This document shows positions 11,441 through 25,272 of a stretch of DNA of 64,000 nucleotides, piece by piece (within the stretch, counting starts at the first letter, position 1; each line of letters starts with the position of its first letter). The notes under the pieces are model-generated. The model saw nothing but the letters and a program-made list of their open reading frames with translations. It was not told the DNA's origin and ran no database searches. The position numbers and the translations under genes are program-made. This stretch comes from Hoplostethus atlanticus (lineage: Eukaryota; Chordata; Actinopteri; Trachichthyiformes; Trachichthyidae). Location: positions 86,863 to 150,862 of the forward strand of contig JAXDDX010000353.1 of NCBI GenBank assembly GCA_034670405.1, given 5' to 3'.

Positions 11441-13329
11441 TCTAATGCCGCACTCATTTCTGTCTTCAAGGCAATACAAAGTAGAAGATTTGAAAGGGTG
11501 TGAAGACTTTTGATATCCACATGCACATGGAAAATTATCCCAGAAGTCCCTCTTTCCAGAGTGTGGAAGGCTTCCAAGTTTGTATTTGTGGTGTTCATGT
11601 CAACTAATGTGAAAAATGCATCTGCCTGTGAGGCAGCCACACAGCTAATGTGAGTGATGGGAATGAATGTGGTAAGTACATAGTTACTTAAGAACGTATT
11701 AACAACTTCTTAACTATAACAATGAAAAGTATGAAATATATGAATATCAGCATGTATGCAGCAGTAGAGCATACTGAGACAAAGAAATTAATGAAAATAT
11801 GTAAAATAAAACAAACAAAAAAACAACCCCCCCTCCCAAAAAAACAACAACAAAAAAAACAACAACAACACTGTAATTATGGGTGGTGCACCACACAGAT
11901 GACTCAATGAAAGTTTTAAACCTAGGCCTTCACATCCCACATTTCTGAGAAAAAATAGGCTATTTTTGTATTTTAGGGTTTTTGGGCTGATACTTCACTA
12001 CTACATCACTGTTTGGCCAGTATGCTGAATTTGGTATCAAAATATTCAGAGGGTAGAAATACTGTAAGTCCTTCTGTGAAAGTGTTGTAGACCTCTTTTT
12101 TATGATCTAGAAGATTGGTTATATTTTTCTTATGCCTCAACTAAAGGTTTTTGAGATTTAAAGTTCCCAGAATACTTGTTTTTACACTGACATTTTTATT
12201 TGTGAGCAATAAAAACATATAATGCATAACATATAATGCAATAATAGAATGCAGCACATTCACTATAGTTGTTTTCTAGTAAATTAGACAGGCAGAAATT
12301 GTCAAAAAGTTGAACGCGAAAATATCGGTAAGTTTGGCACATTTGGACGCGTCATCTTCTTATGCCTTCCTTTTTTTAATCTGTGCTTTTTCATCTCCTG
12401 CTTTTTATTCTCCATATTATTTAGTCCATCTTGTCTGTTTTTGGCTCCGCACCACTAAAACCTGTCATTACGTCATTAAATGACCAATCGCCTTCTAAAA
12501 CTAACCTGGAACCTGCATTCAAATGTATTTTGCTGTTTTATGGGGAGGGGGCATGGCAGGCATGTGCAGGCACACAATATACATGATGATCAAGTCATAC
12601 ATAGATCTCTCAACCCGTCACCGGCCCAAACAACCAGCGGCCCACCAGGAATCTTCCTAATTCTCCCAATTAGCCACCCCGGCTATGGCAGAGAATGATC
12701 GCCAGAGAGGACAATGGGCAGGGGGCAAGGGAAGGATGCAGTGGAAGCTGTTTAGAAGATGGTACAGATAATCTTGTGACCTAGGAGATAAAAATACAGG
12801 TCCAAAACAAGTTAGGTTACCCCAGTATCCACAGCTATGGGTCAAAAAAGAGATCTTTTCCTTACAGCTGGTTTCCTTTGTTAGAATATTCTGTTTTCTT
12901 TGCAGAATAAATATTAAGCATGACGCCTTTGTCAATAGTGGGTTAACAAATTGGCAAAAAACATTGGAACTATTTAGGGAACGTGAGAAAACACCAGCCC
13001 ATTCTGTCTTGGAGGAGCTTCAAAGTCAGCACTGTACATAGAAATGTGGTTGAGCAATTACAGACAAATGAGACTGAGGTAAGAGAAAGGAGGAAGTACC
13101 TTAGCTGTATTGTAGCAGTTTTTGGACAAACAGGGAATTCCATTCCATGACCACAATGAGAGAGACACCAGCTGACTCAAATACATCACACTGCACTTAC
13201 CTTTCACCTTCGTCTCAAAATGAAATGATCTAGTGTTGTTGTTGTGAGGCACAGTTAAGGAATTGAGAGCATTAGCAATCTTTTCAGTTATGGCAGATAG
13301 ACAGAAACAATTGGCTGTCTACCTATGAT
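11441..13329. other. AT-rich intergenic DNA
   Basis: No gene or clear element; an A/C-rich stretch lies at 11805-11870. Confidence 0.55.
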
Positions 13330-13599
13330 ATGCCACTGAGGGGTCAAGTCAAAGAGCATTCGCTGGCAATGACAGAACTGAAAGTTTCATGCAGAATTGA
13401 TAACCGCTGCAACTCAAAACCAGTTGACTCTTAATGCTATTGATGGCCTAAAGTCCATTGCACAGGCTTATGAAAGAGTGGGTTAGATGGGAGTGTCCAA
13501 CCACAATTCAGAGAAAATTACCCAGAGGCAGTGTGTGTGCACACCAACTAAACCTGACACACCTGTCAAGCAGTACCTGAGGCCACTTCTTAGAGAGTG

Positions 13600-14268
13600 C
13601 GCACTCTTTCTTTAGTGTTTCACTTACAAACCATTGGAAATTCACAAATGTTCAGAAACAGCTGGGGTTGCAGCCCTCTGAACTTGTGCAGCTGTCTAAG
13701 GCCCACTGGTCATGCCAGCTGCACTCTGTAAATGCCATGTTGGACAATCTCCCTGCTGTCCTTCAATGTCTCTCCAGTAATTAAATGGCTGTGGGACCGC
13801 ATACCAAACTTGGCAAATTCTCCAAAGCCTACCTGCTATTGACGTTTAAGTCTCTTCTGTCTGAAACCCAGGGCCTCCTCCAAGTTTCAAGAAGCAGTAG
13901 ACCTTGCTCAAGCAGTTGAATTCAAAGAAGCTGTGTAAGCACACAGATGAGATGGCTGCAGAGCTTTATGAAAAAGCAAAGACCTTTTGTGGAGAAAATC
14001 ACATCCCCAAGCCATGTGCTGCCACCAGACAAAGGCAGAAGCAGAAGCGCAGGGAGGATTTTGTGGCGGAATCCACTTGTGGGGCAGTAAGTGACCAAAG
14101 AGGTGCAGAGCAGGTGAAAAGGGACTTGTCTTTACCTTGCCTTGATAGAATGATTGCTGAGCTGGATCAGTTCTTTTCAACTGTCAACACAGAGATTCTG
14201 AAAGGCATTCAGAAGGCCTTTAATCCTACATCAGAAACTTTCTTGGAATTCATTACAAAACTGATCTC
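13600..14268 (+). pseudogene. hAT transposase (ZMYM1-like), left part, decayed
   Basis: Frames across stops and shifts give NHWKFTNVQKQLGLQ, LVQLSKAHWSCQLHSVNAML, FSKAYLLLTFKSLLSETQGL and then ELDQFFSTVNTEILKGIQ. This order (W-C-QLHSVNAML core, then KFS-FKSLL-TQGL) matches the catalytic/DUF4371 region of fish hAT transposases often labelled zinc finger MYM-type 1-like. Several in-frame stops make it dead. Its C-terminal part lies at 17607-18010, beyond an inserted LINE. Similarity may extend left to about 13330, but is unclear there. Confidence 0.75.
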
Positions 14269-14280
14269 AAATCTGAAGAG
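14269..14280. repeat. 12-bp target-site duplication, left copy
   Basis: AAATCTGAAGAG, repeated exactly at 17595-17606, directly before the LINE body. Confidence 0.85.
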
Positions 14281-17270
14281 AACACTTCTTTATTATTAAA
14301 CGAGGACTTCATAACACAATTTCAATCTGCTTTATCTGAATTTATTACATTTAATGAACACTCTGTTGAGGACCCCCGTATACTATGGGATGCTGTAAAA
14401 GGCTTTATTAGGAGCAACTGTACGTTATTTGCCTCTAATTTACAGAAATCCCGTCTCCAACGGATTCGGGTATTAGAAGGAAACCTGGTGCAACTTGAGC
14501 AAGCCATGCACTCCAATGTGACTCCGGATCTGACGACCCAACGGAACTCTGTTAGAACAGAGATTAATTCCTTACTTAGGCAGCGCGCATAATTTCTCAT
14601 ACATCGCACCCGCCAGAAACATTATTTTGAAGGTGCACGCCCTAGTGCATCACTAGCTCTGAGTCTTCAGGCCAGCGAGAACTTTATAAATATTTCTTCC
14701 ATCAAAACTCCACAAGGAGATTTGGTAGTAGATCCTGCGCAAATCAATTCCACATTCCGTACATTCTATTCCAATTTATATCGTTCTGAAACGATATAAG
14801 TTTTTCTTTAAAAACCTTCGTCTACCCAAGTTGTCACCCATCGAGGCCTTGTCCCTGGAAAAACCCATAACATTAGGTGAATTGGAAACGGCACTGCGAC
14901 ATATGAATAAAGGTAAATCACCAGGCTTTGATGGGATTCCCCCAGAACTCCTACAAGCTTTTTGGCCTCAGCTTGGTCCTCTGATTTTGAATATGATCCA
15001 ACACGCCATTCTCAAGGGACGTAAACACGGCCACTATCACACTGCTCCTTAAGAAGGGCAAAGATCCTAATGAGTGCGCAAATTACCGTCCCATCTCTCT
15101 CTTGAATGCGGATGTGAAATTGTATGCCAAATTGTTGGCTCTCCGATTAGAGCCTTTTATGAACCGTCTTGTGCACCCTGATCAAACCGGTTTCATAAAA
15201 TCTCGCCTTTCATCTGATAATATTCGTAGACTTTTGCATATCATTGACACATCCTCCTCTAACCAATCCCCATGTGCCGTACTTTCCTTAGACGCAGAGA
15301 AGGCCTTCGATCGCCTGGAGTGGCATTATTTGTGGACAGTTTTGCGACACATGGGGTTTGGAGATCATTTCATAAGCATGATCCAAACACTATACTCGTC
15401 CCCTACTGCTATGGTGATGACTGGTAATGTATGTTCATCACAATTCCCAGTTTCGAGAAGCTCCAGACAGGGCTGTGTTCTCTCTCCTCTGTTGTTTGCA
15501 CTATCCTTAGAACCCCTAGCTCAGGCAGTGTGCCAATCATCCCATACCCCAATTTCAGCATATGACACAGACCATTACATCTCGCTTTATTGTGACGATA
15601 TTTTACTGTATATTGGCGGTGACGTTTTACAATCAACCTCACAACTTTTGTCTATTTTTGAACAATTTAGTAATATATCTGGATACAAAATCAATTGGGC
15701 TAAATCCGCTTTGCTTCCATTGAATGATACCATGAGAAACGTAGTGCTACATCCTAATATTCCGGTGGTCCACAAATTGAAATATCTAGGTTTAGATATT
15801 TTTCCCTCTCTACAAACTACAGTTAAAAACAACTTTGAATTCATCTCTAAACAGGTGGAGTTAGATTTGGAGCGCTGGTCATCCATTGCAAACTCTTTCC
15901 AAGCTCGAGTCTCCATCATCAAGATGAATATCTTGCCACGCATACATTTTTATAGTTCCATGCTCCCTGTGTCACCCCCTGCTGGTCACTGGGACAAATT
16001 GCACAAATTAACCACAAAATGTATCTGGAAAGGGAAACGTCCTCGAATCAAACTCTCCACCTTACAGAGACAAAAAAGCAGTGGTGGCTTTGGTATCCCA
16101 AATTTCAAATTTTATTTTTGGTCCTACACACTACGGGCTCTTCATACATGGCTGAATCCAGACATTCAGGTGGCATGGCGTCCAATGGAAGAAAAGTTGG
16201 TAAGCCCTCACCGGCTGCAAGACTTAGTCCACTCTAATATCCCTCTCAAAACCTCCAGCTCTAGATTCGGCCCCATAATTTCCCACCTAATTGCTATTTG
16301 GAGAACTGTGAAATCACATGCCAACATAGACTTAAAATTTCACCCCCACATACCTTTATTTAATAATCCCGCACTCCTTTTGGGTGGACGCCCCATCTCC
16401 TTCCCTCAGTGGAAGGATAAAGGGATTAACACCCTCTTGGACATATCCACTAGTACTAACAATACTCTACGGGCTTTCCAGGACCTCCAATCTCATTACA
16501 ATTTACCTGGCACTTCCTTTTTCTTTTATTTGCAGCTTTGCAATTCTCTACGGGCCTATGGGGTTCCTTGGGGAGAAGTTTTAGAAACCCATCCCATCCA
16601 CAAAATTTGTGCAACCAAGATCTCAAAGGGCTTGGTCTCCACGTTGTACACATTTATTGTTAACACTACTAACAAACCATTGCAACTCAATATCCGCTGG
16701 AGTCAGGATCTCTCCATCTCACCTAGCACGATTGATTGGAATAAGGTGTGGATAAATATTTTTCTTTCATCCAGAAATCCAAATCATCAAATGATCCATT
16801 ACAACTTTGTACATAGGCTGTATTGCACTCCCCGCAAACGATTTCAAATGAATTTATCTTCAAATCCCAATTGTGAACTATGCCCCCTTGGAACCCCTGG
16901 TACTTTCATGCATATGGTTTGGAATTGCCCGGCTGTTTCATTATTTTGGAGAAAGGTGGCCAGAAGGATGTCCATAGTCTTGGGAGTGGATATTCCATGT
17001 TCTCCACTAGCACTCCTAATTAATGATTTTACCGGGCTGAAACTGTCCATGACACAGAGGCGCTGGCTATTAGTTGGCCTTACAGCAGCAAAAAAAATGT
17101 TAGCCCAGAGATGGAAGGCCCCTCACACACTGCCATACCAACAATGGGTGTCCTCATCACTAGACATAGCCAACTTGGAGATGTCAGTAGCACGCATGCA
17201 CGGCGCTAAGACAGAAAACATCTCATCATGGTCTGCATTTATCGAAGCCATGTGTTCAGATGCTGTATGA
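14281..17270 (+). pseudogene. L1/Tx1-type LINE ORF2: reverse transcriptase and C-terminal region
   Basis: The reverse transcriptase copies the element's RNA into the target site. Seen: a linker segment (14281-14780) with a stop near 14590 and a shift near 14800; then the RT start with LGELETALRHMNKGKSPGFDG and PPELL (14831 on); a shift near 15030; then a long open frame 15102-17270 with LDAEKAFDRLEW, the [20 protein letters not shown] block and YCDD in place of the more usual FADD. The C-terminal part carries a CCHC-like cluster (CELCPLGTPGTFMHMVWNCP, about residues 592-611 of the open frame). The 722-residue frame is still open, so the copy is fairly young, but upstream breaks and the lost endonuclease make it immobile. 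Confidence 0.9.
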
Positions 17271-17594
17271 CATATCTTCACTCACTTTATCGTTTCTGAA
17301 GTTTTTAGTTCTTGGGTGACATGTTAGGGCGGTGATAAGTCCTCTGGGGTGGGTGGGGAGATTGGGAATTGAGTGTGTACCGGTATGTAGGTTGTCTGAA
17401 TTGTTATTGTGTGTAATGTGTTTTGTCTTGCGTTTGTTTGTACTGAGTCTGTATTTTGTTTGATGTTGTTTTGTTTGTTTTTATTTTGTCTGTGTATTAT
17501 GTTTTGTATTATGTTTGTATCGTGCTTGCATTGTTGTTGTTATGTGGTTTATGTTTTGGGGGATTTTGATTTAATAAAAAATGTATCACAAAAA
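14281..17594 (+). mobile_element. L1/Tx1-type LINE, 5'-truncated, inserted in hAT relic
   Basis: A 3314-bp insertion bounded by the 12-bp duplication. It starts in the linker between endonuclease and RT (the endonuclease is missing) and ends with ttaataaaaaatgtatcac and a short A tail. Truncation at the 5' end, an A tail and a target duplication are the marks of target-primed reverse transcription. Confidence 0.92.
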
Positions 17595-17606
17595 AAATCT
17601 GAAGAG
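17595..17606. repeat. 12-bp target-site duplication, right copy
   Basis: AAATCTGAAGAG, directly after the A tail of the LINE; same as 14269-14280. Confidence 0.85.
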
Positions 17607-18010
17607 GTTGCAGTAGCCAAATATTCTCTTGCTCGCAAGATGGAGGCCAGTGCCACCAATGACACGATAAGCATTTTCAATCTCCTTGACATTTCCATCT
17701 TTGAAAAGTGTCATTCAAATTTCCCTGACAATCCCAGTTGGCAGCTGTAGCTGTGAAAGACGATTCAGTGTGTTGCGACGGCTCCACACTTGGCTGCGAG
17801 GCACCACGGGGCAAGATGGGCTCCACCAACTCAGTCATGTCTATTGAAAAAGATATCCTTGACAAGTTGAGTCACAGTGAAGTCATTGATCACTTTGCTA
17901 GACTGAAGAACAGACGGTACAGCTTAATGCTCTCACTTGCCAAAAAAGTAAGAAGCAGGGCAAAACTGGGCAACATGATTGTTCTCAGAGATAGAGGAAT
18001 TAGAGAGTAG
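17607..18010 (+). pseudogene. hAT transposase C-terminal (dimerisation) region, decayed
   Basis: Reads EVAVAKYSLARKMEA first, then after a stop and shift FSVLRRLHTWLRGTTGQ, the signature of the hAT dimerisation domain (SFS-LRRLKTWLR-TMGQ type), then ILDKLSHSEVIDHFARLKNR. Together with 13600-14268 it forms one transposase, split by the LINE. Confidence 0.8.
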
Positions 18011-19885
18011 TGAGAGCTTACATCCCTTTCTCAACCCAACAAGTAATAAAAGATGGTCTGTTAATGATTATTTTTAAACAGTCCACCCAACCTAAGCTTT
18101 CTCTTAGTTACTGACTAAACATTGCAATCCTCAATTAACAGAGCTTTTATTTTGCTATTTTATTTTGCCTGATTTGCATATAGCATCCCTTAATTGGTAA
18201 GCTTACTTTGGCAAAGTACAATAAACATTTTCAACAAATAAGTGTAAAATGTGCGTTATATTCGCATTAGCAGACCTACAGAAGGCCATACTGTATGTAC
18301 AGAAAGTGTCCTGGTGCGTACAGTTGTTGTGAAAACCTATTCACCTAATCAAATATATTCAATTTACAGATAGATAACAGATGTACAGAGTATACAGATT
18401 TACATATGTGCATGCTAGGTACTATACTAGGTATTCAACTCATCAAATCAAATATCAAACACTACAAATGGAGGAACCAAATGTACACAAAATAGACAAT
18501 CTGCATTGTTGTCTACGTTACCACACTAGCTAGTAGAACATTCACATGCTTTATACTGCAGGCTGTGATGTTAAAGGTGCTACATGTAGCATTTTTAAAC
18601 ATTAATATATCATTGTCAGTTAATTGTGATAACTTGGTCTAATTACCGTAAATTGCCTCTATCTCACACTAGTATATTGTTAGTGCTTGTCTTGTGTATT
18701 GTAATGTTTCTCAAAAGAAGACCACAATTCCCATAAACCACATTGCTTCCCTTCGCGCCTCCCCCTCCCTGGTGTCTTTGGCTTTACTGAAGAGGATCAG
18801 CATGTTGTAAGTGATTTTTCCGTCTTCCTTCCTTCAGCTCTGTTTGCGCTGGAAACAGTGCCATAAAGCAATCTCCTTCCAACAGATTTCCCGCAAAATC
18901 TGACCTGGTGGCACACAATGTAAAATGCAGTGCAGATGCTGACAATCTTCTCGGTGATCTTGTTTGTTTTTGGTAATTATTTTAATGTCTCAAAATTAAT
19001 GTTGTAATGATTTATTGATATTCAAATATTTTTGTGAGGTTATATCACACCCACATATGGATCAACAGGTCTGCTCAAAAAAAGAAAATGATGTGTGGCA
19101 AAGTGTTACTACTGTTTCATCACCATGTAGAACTGTAAATGTGAATACGGCACACATTTTTCACATTCAGCATGATATATATTCTTTAAATTCACACACT
19201 GTTGTCTTCATATGCTTATCACGTATTTCATCTTTTTTGTACATTTTCATATATTTATTTGTCTCAGTATTTCCTACTGCTGTTATTTCACACATAATGC
19301 TGTAACTCTACTTTTACTTTTCATTAATCTATGTACTTGTATTCTTGAAAATGTTCATGTTCTTGAAAAATCAGAATTGTTGCTGCTGTAATGACCCTAA
19401 TTTCCCCACGGGAATCATTTAAGTTTCACTTTATTTTACTTTGTCTTTTTACATAATTTGCGTTGGATTACATTTTCTTCTGTATTCAAAAGAGACTGAA
19501 GCTGCCACTAATTTATTCACTTTATTTGATTGATTCTAGATCCAACTGAATCCTGCTGAATTTGTCATCCTGGAGACAAAGAGAGAAACACAAAGACCAG
19601 TGCTTCAACTGCGTGATACAGGTGTAACAGTGTTAACGATTCATTGAAATGATATGTGAATTTAGCCCATGGAGGAGAATGCTTGGCGGCCTTGTCTATG
19701 AGACATCAGCACTCCTTCCCCCTCTCTGCTTTGATTGAAGAGCAGCTCTTGTCCTTAACCCCAACCCTGCGTTTCACATGCCAATTAGCACAGCTTTATA
19801 TGTGTCTGTTCTACTGGAGAGCTGCATTAACTCTCACATCTTGGTGAATAGAACCGTTTTGTTTTTTGTTCCTCCGGAGAGCAAA
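18011..19885. other. AT-rich intergenic DNA
   Basis: No gene or element recognised. The block gctacatgtag near 18580 recurs near 56432. Confidence 0.55.
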
Positions 19886-19901
19886 GGAGAAAAGAGAGAG
19901 A

Positions 19902-19936
<35 letters not shown>

Positions 19937-20232
19937 TCTCCACTCCTCTCTTGTCAATCATCACTCAAGTCAGAAGCCCATATTAATCTACAGCTGTCCG
20001 GCTCTCAGCTGAAATGCACACACACACACACACACACACCCTGTGGAGCTTCTGAGAAACAGAACATATGGCTGAATCATGGTGGTAAAACACTTTGAAT
20101 CTTTTGTTTGACTGTATGGTTTTGTTCCCCACTTGGCTTTTCTCAGCAGCTCCTTCCCTCCCTATATTTATCTATCTATCCATCTATCTAGATATCTATC
20201 CATCTATCTAGATAGATGGATAGATAGACCTG
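19886..20232. repeat. cluster of simple repeats: (GA)n, (CA)n, (TATC)n/(GATA)n
   Basis: GA at about 19893-19932, CA at 20018-20039, and a TATC array that flips to GATA at about 20164-20228, which makes a tetranucleotide palindrome. Confidence 0.9.
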
Positions 20233-20515
20233 AGGAAAATTGGCCTTGGCCCTGAATCACAACTCTCTATCTTTGCTCTCCGCAGTTCTTTCTCTCTCTC
20301 TTTCTCATGCCGTCACACACACAAACACAACCAAACACACACACACACACACCAGCTTCTTCTGGACGTGAATATCCTCTGTTTGGTTACTCCTTGCATA
20401 GTACCTGCATCTACCTGTCAGTGCAAGACCCACCCACTTCATCGAACAGTGCAACATCCTGGCTGGTATCGTGTGCTGAAAGAGGTTTTCACGATGGAAA
20501 GCAGAAGCATTCATA

Positions 20516-20640
20516 ACCCTAGAATTGATCAATACTACACAGATGAAAAGCCCTTAACTTGAACTGATTCTAATGGGACATTTATGAATACCTAATATAT
20601 AGTATATATATATATATATATATATATACTATATATATAG
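20516..20640. repeat. R4 fragment and (TA)n palindrome
   Basis: Carries agaattgatcaat, aagcccttaac and gaactgattctaatg from family R4, then a TA run (about 20604-20640). Confidence 0.6.
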
Positions 20641-20697
20641 GCATGAAAATGATCAAATTTAAAGTAATCTAATTTTCATATAAATAAATGTAAATAA

Positions 20698-20945
20698 ATG
20701 AAAGCTTTTACATTTGCTGTTATAAACACCCAGTGTGCCAGAGGATTTTTCCTGGGATAAATGGCATACAGCAAATGATGCATCTTATGTTTCCGGTTTG
20801 TTTGGAATAAATAGAAGAAGAACTGGGTAATTAGCATGAGCAGGGATAGCCACCATGGCTGAACAGACAAAGAAAAGAGCAGAAACTCAAACTTCATCAA
20901 CAGAAAATCCAAGGAAAAAGACATCACAGTACTGGACACCATGTT
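20698..20945 (+). repeat. dispersed repeat R1 (copy 3, longest)
   Basis: From gaaagcttttac to catcacagtactggacacca. It joins the left half seen at 4978-5135 and the right half seen at 10500-10660, so it best shows the full family unit. Confidence 0.8.
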
Positions 20946-20966
20946 GCTTGTTGTCCCAAATAGTGG

Positions 20967-21025
20967 AAGTGGACTTTAGCAGTGGCTTCTCTCGCCTCGA
21001 GAGAAGCCACTGCTAAAGTCCACTT
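20967..21025. repeat. perfect 28-bp inverted repeat with 3-nt loop
   Basis: Arms 20967-20994 and 20998-21025 are exact reverse complements, and the loop is CCT. It lies directly after repeat R1. Confidence 0.95.
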
Positions 21026-22611
21026 TTCCCTCACCCGCCCAGTGTGCATCCCACAGCTTTTTCACTACTCCTCCTTTCCTCCCCTCCCTCACTACAGATC
21101 CTCTCCTACCTGCAATAACTAGCGGAGGAATGGAGAGGAGGAGGAGGAGGAGGGAGCAAGGGAAAGTGGATTTTATTTGCTACTCCATCATCAAAAAATG
21201 GACGTCTGCTATTGACGAAGTGGCCTCATCATAACCGATAGCCCGAGCCCACAATACTGGGGGCCAGGATAATGCTGCCTCTAGCAGGGTCCTTTCATCT
21301 GTAACATTATACAGTGAAGGCCAAGGCATAACTGCAGATAGATGACACTGGTCTGGTTTCACCTGGTATCAAACCAGCATAAATCAACTGTTGTAGAATT
21401 ATGCATTGATCTAGCTTCGATTTTATCCACATTTCCATATCAGTTAGTTACATTAGACTATTAACTGGTTAATTAGAACAGCTGCCTCATATCACTGCAA
21501 TGCAAATAATATTCACAGTAATAACAATACTGGGTAAACTAGGTAAACTAAAATGAAAATGATCTTGTTCTGCATCTTCATCTACAGCAGATAGTAAATA
21601 ACTATACTAGGAAATTATTACTATTATATAGTGTTGTTCAGCTTTGGCCATCTCATTGGGTTTGTTCATAGTTTGTAGTTAACCTGATTAACAAAGCTGT
21701 TTCCCCAGATGGAAATCTGATGACCGACTGGTACCGTTAACTATTGCATTTAACTGCAACATTGTGGGTTGGTAAAGTCTGAAATGAGGAGTTGCGGTAA
21801 TAGAATTGCCACCATATGACGTAGGCACAACGCCATGAGTTAGTAAGTTGCAAAATTACCAAAAAGCCCCATTAAGTTACGTTGCAGTCATGTTATATTA
21901 GCGGGGTTAGCACCAAAGATGGTCTAGTGATAATTCACATGTTACAAGAGTGTTGCTTCCTGTTTTGATTATTCTGACTACATGTATACCATTCAGCTTC
22001 AGCCGTGCTGCTCTGGCTGCACTGCATCGGCTAGATGCTAGCACAATGCAAGGTTGATTGTCATGTGTCCTTCATCCTGCTATTTATAATGCTGCACACT
22101 TCTTGGTATACTTTTCATTTTTCAGATAAATTCAATCAGTATTGCTAAGCAGATAGTTCAGGATGTCATTGTAGATCGCAGAGCAGTTATTTATCAAGTG
22201 GAATAGGAACCTTTGAATCTCATCAAGACCTTTGAATTGATATACAGTATATCATTTTCACCCTTTGTCACCTTTGTAATCACATGAAGTAATGTTGTCT
22301 CTTTTGGTCTGTTGGCGGGGAAATATACTTGCAAATGTTGAAAAGCAGTCAGTGTAAGACTTCCACTTCTCCGCCTCCCTCAACGACAGGTGCTGTAGTG
22401 CAAAATATGGCAGAGGAGCAGCCCCTGGTAAACACTGGTAGGCCTCCCAAATTGCCTTCAATGGTCAAAAACAACAATAAACATTGGTATTGACAACGAA
22501 AGGTAGAGAGACCTGGTAGGCAGCCGACATTTCGACATTTGTTGGACTGGTATCCGGACTATCAGGGAAACTAGTCTAGCTCTACTAACTAGCTCTAACA
22601 GCTCATTTCCA
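21026..22611. other. intergenic DNA
   Basis: No gene or element recognised; a GA-rich patch lies at 21125-21165. Confidence 0.55.
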
Positions 22612-23140
22612 TTACTCGGGGCCACTTGACCGCCACTTTCCGGCGTAGTCTCCCTCGGATTCTGAGCTGCTTTGCGGCTGTCGGCAGGCTGGCCACCACC
22701 CGGTGCATCTCTCCCGGGGGCAGGGGAGCTGGCTTGGCCCACTCTTCCGCGGACCTGCTCCTGGACGCAGACAGCTCAGTGGTGGTGAGGTTAGCTTGGC
22801 GTCATTGTTGACCATGATCTGGTGGAAGCTTATGTCGCCATCTGTGGTCATAGATGATGGCACAGGGCCAGCAGCGGCGGCCGACCTGTCCTGGAGGATG
22901 CAGCATATAAAACTGTGACCGCCAGGCGGCGGGTGGTGGCGGCAGTGGGCGGTGGAGAGCCGCAAAGCAGCTTGGCACGGCACAGAAGAGGACCACCAGC
23001 CCGCCAGCTCGGAAGCCAAGGGAGACTACGCCACAAAGCGGTGGTCAAGACCAGTGAGTCTTATATGGTGGGATGTAAATAAAGCAGCCTGCGGGCCCAT
23101 GAACTCTCTACTCCTGCCTGTGTCTCTGTCTACCCCGGGG
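22612..23140. repeat. LTR-like repeat in head-to-head inverted arrangement
   Basis: Plus strand near 22624 (cttgaccgccactttccggcg, then tagtctccctcgg and gctttgcggctgtc) is the near reverse complement of 22950-23050. The right arm runs on to a gtaaataaag polyadenylation-like signal near 23075 and a TCTACCCCGGGG tail. GC-rich, with no coding motif. Confidence 0.6.
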
Positions 23141-23159
23141 GCAGCAAGTCTGCAACACT

Positions 23160-23814
23160 GATATTATTTGAAGTTAATGTTCATAGTCTGAGTAATACAA
23201 ACCTACCAATTGGGTATAGTTTCTTGTAACTAGGAAATTAGCTAGATCTACTCAAGGCTATTTACATTTAGTAAAAAAAATCCACTATAGCTAAATTGAC
23301 AATAACAATGCAGCATATATACCATGCTGGGCTTCCGTTATGGCACCAGTCAAAGTGACACATTCTGTATCCAATCAGTGCAGAGCATAGTGATCAATCT
23401 CCGTGCACCAATGAGGTAGCTCTCTGTTCTAGCCCCCGCCTCCCCTTTGCTTGCAAATCCTGGCCCACGCGCTTGCAAATCTTTTTGGCAGGCTTTGAGC
23501 GATGAAACACTGAAAAAGTCGACACGCACAAAATTGACGTTTGCAACTGTAAAGTCACTTCTGAAAATAAGTCTTTACAATACAAATTGATTTTTCTTGC
23601 TCAAAAATTATGGCAGGGAAATACTATAATACTATAATAATATTTAATTTATCTCTTCACATTTACAGACACATTACCTATGAAACTGTGCTAGGTAACT
23701 TAAAATTAGCGGCCCCAAATGGCAGTGAGAGGTAACTGGAAAATTTGAACTTCATTACCCAGAAATCCGGTGACTTCCTGTGATGTCAGTAAAGGGATGA
23801 GAGAGGCAAAACGT
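23160..23814. other. intergenic DNA
   Basis: Nothing recognised. Confidence 0.55.
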
Positions 23815-24060
23815 TGAGTCCAGCTTTCTCTGGAGCGCTGAGTCGCTACTGCTTTGGTTTTCACTCTTCACTTCCTGTGTGGACATTTCCTACCAGTGAC
23901 CATACCTGACACCAGAACATAATTTGGGCAAACAGGGTGTATCTACAGCATCTCAATTAAGGGGGATGGGACATTCTTCTCTGATGCAGCCGCACTATGT
24001 GATTTAGGCTGATAAAACTGGTGTAGCTTTCACATGAATATCTTGCCTAGCGCACCTTTA
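23815..24060. repeat. dispersed repeat R5 (copy 2)
   Basis: Matches 3365-3560 block by block (cagctttctctgga, accagtgacca, acaccagaacataatttggg, ttctctgatgcagcc). Confidence 0.6.
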
Positions 24061-24520
24061 ACCAACAGAAAGCTCTGGATTGTAGATCTGTGTCGGGCCA
24101 CTGCAGCCAAACAATTACTTTCTAGCTCCAGGGATTGTGATTTCACTTTTAAAAAGGTGTATTTACCGAGTAGGACAGCTATAACATAGCCGTTTTTGAC
24201 ATTTCAGAGGTTCAAATTTCCCCCCCAAAACTACACAGAAAATGTTTCAATCATTAAGCACCCAATAAGAAGTAATCTTTGAGTCAGATTGTGCCATTAC
24301 TTTATAGTTACAGGCAGACAGCAAATACATACAAAGACTTTACATCGGAGCAGGTTCAACAGAAACAATACTTAATAATATATTAATATATTCACATAGA
24401 ATACAGCATACTGTGACCATTCCATTGACTTACACAATGTACCCAGGAAAAATGAAAAAGCTTTTCCCGTCCAAATTTTACATAAATGGTGGGCTGGAGC
24501 ATCAGTGGTATAGAGAGTTG

Positions 24521-24521
<1 letters not shown>
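24061..24521. other. intergenic DNA
   Basis: Nothing recognised. Confidence 0.5.

Positions 24522-24593
<72 letters not shown>
24522..24593. repeat. (CA)n microsatellite, ~72 bp
   Basis: A perfect CA run. Confidence 0.98.

Positions 24594-25272
<679 letters not shown>

Noticed and set aside
22612-23048. Several overlapping frames of 60-135 codons
   Set aside because: GC-rich inverted repeat; no motif, and frames differ on all strands.
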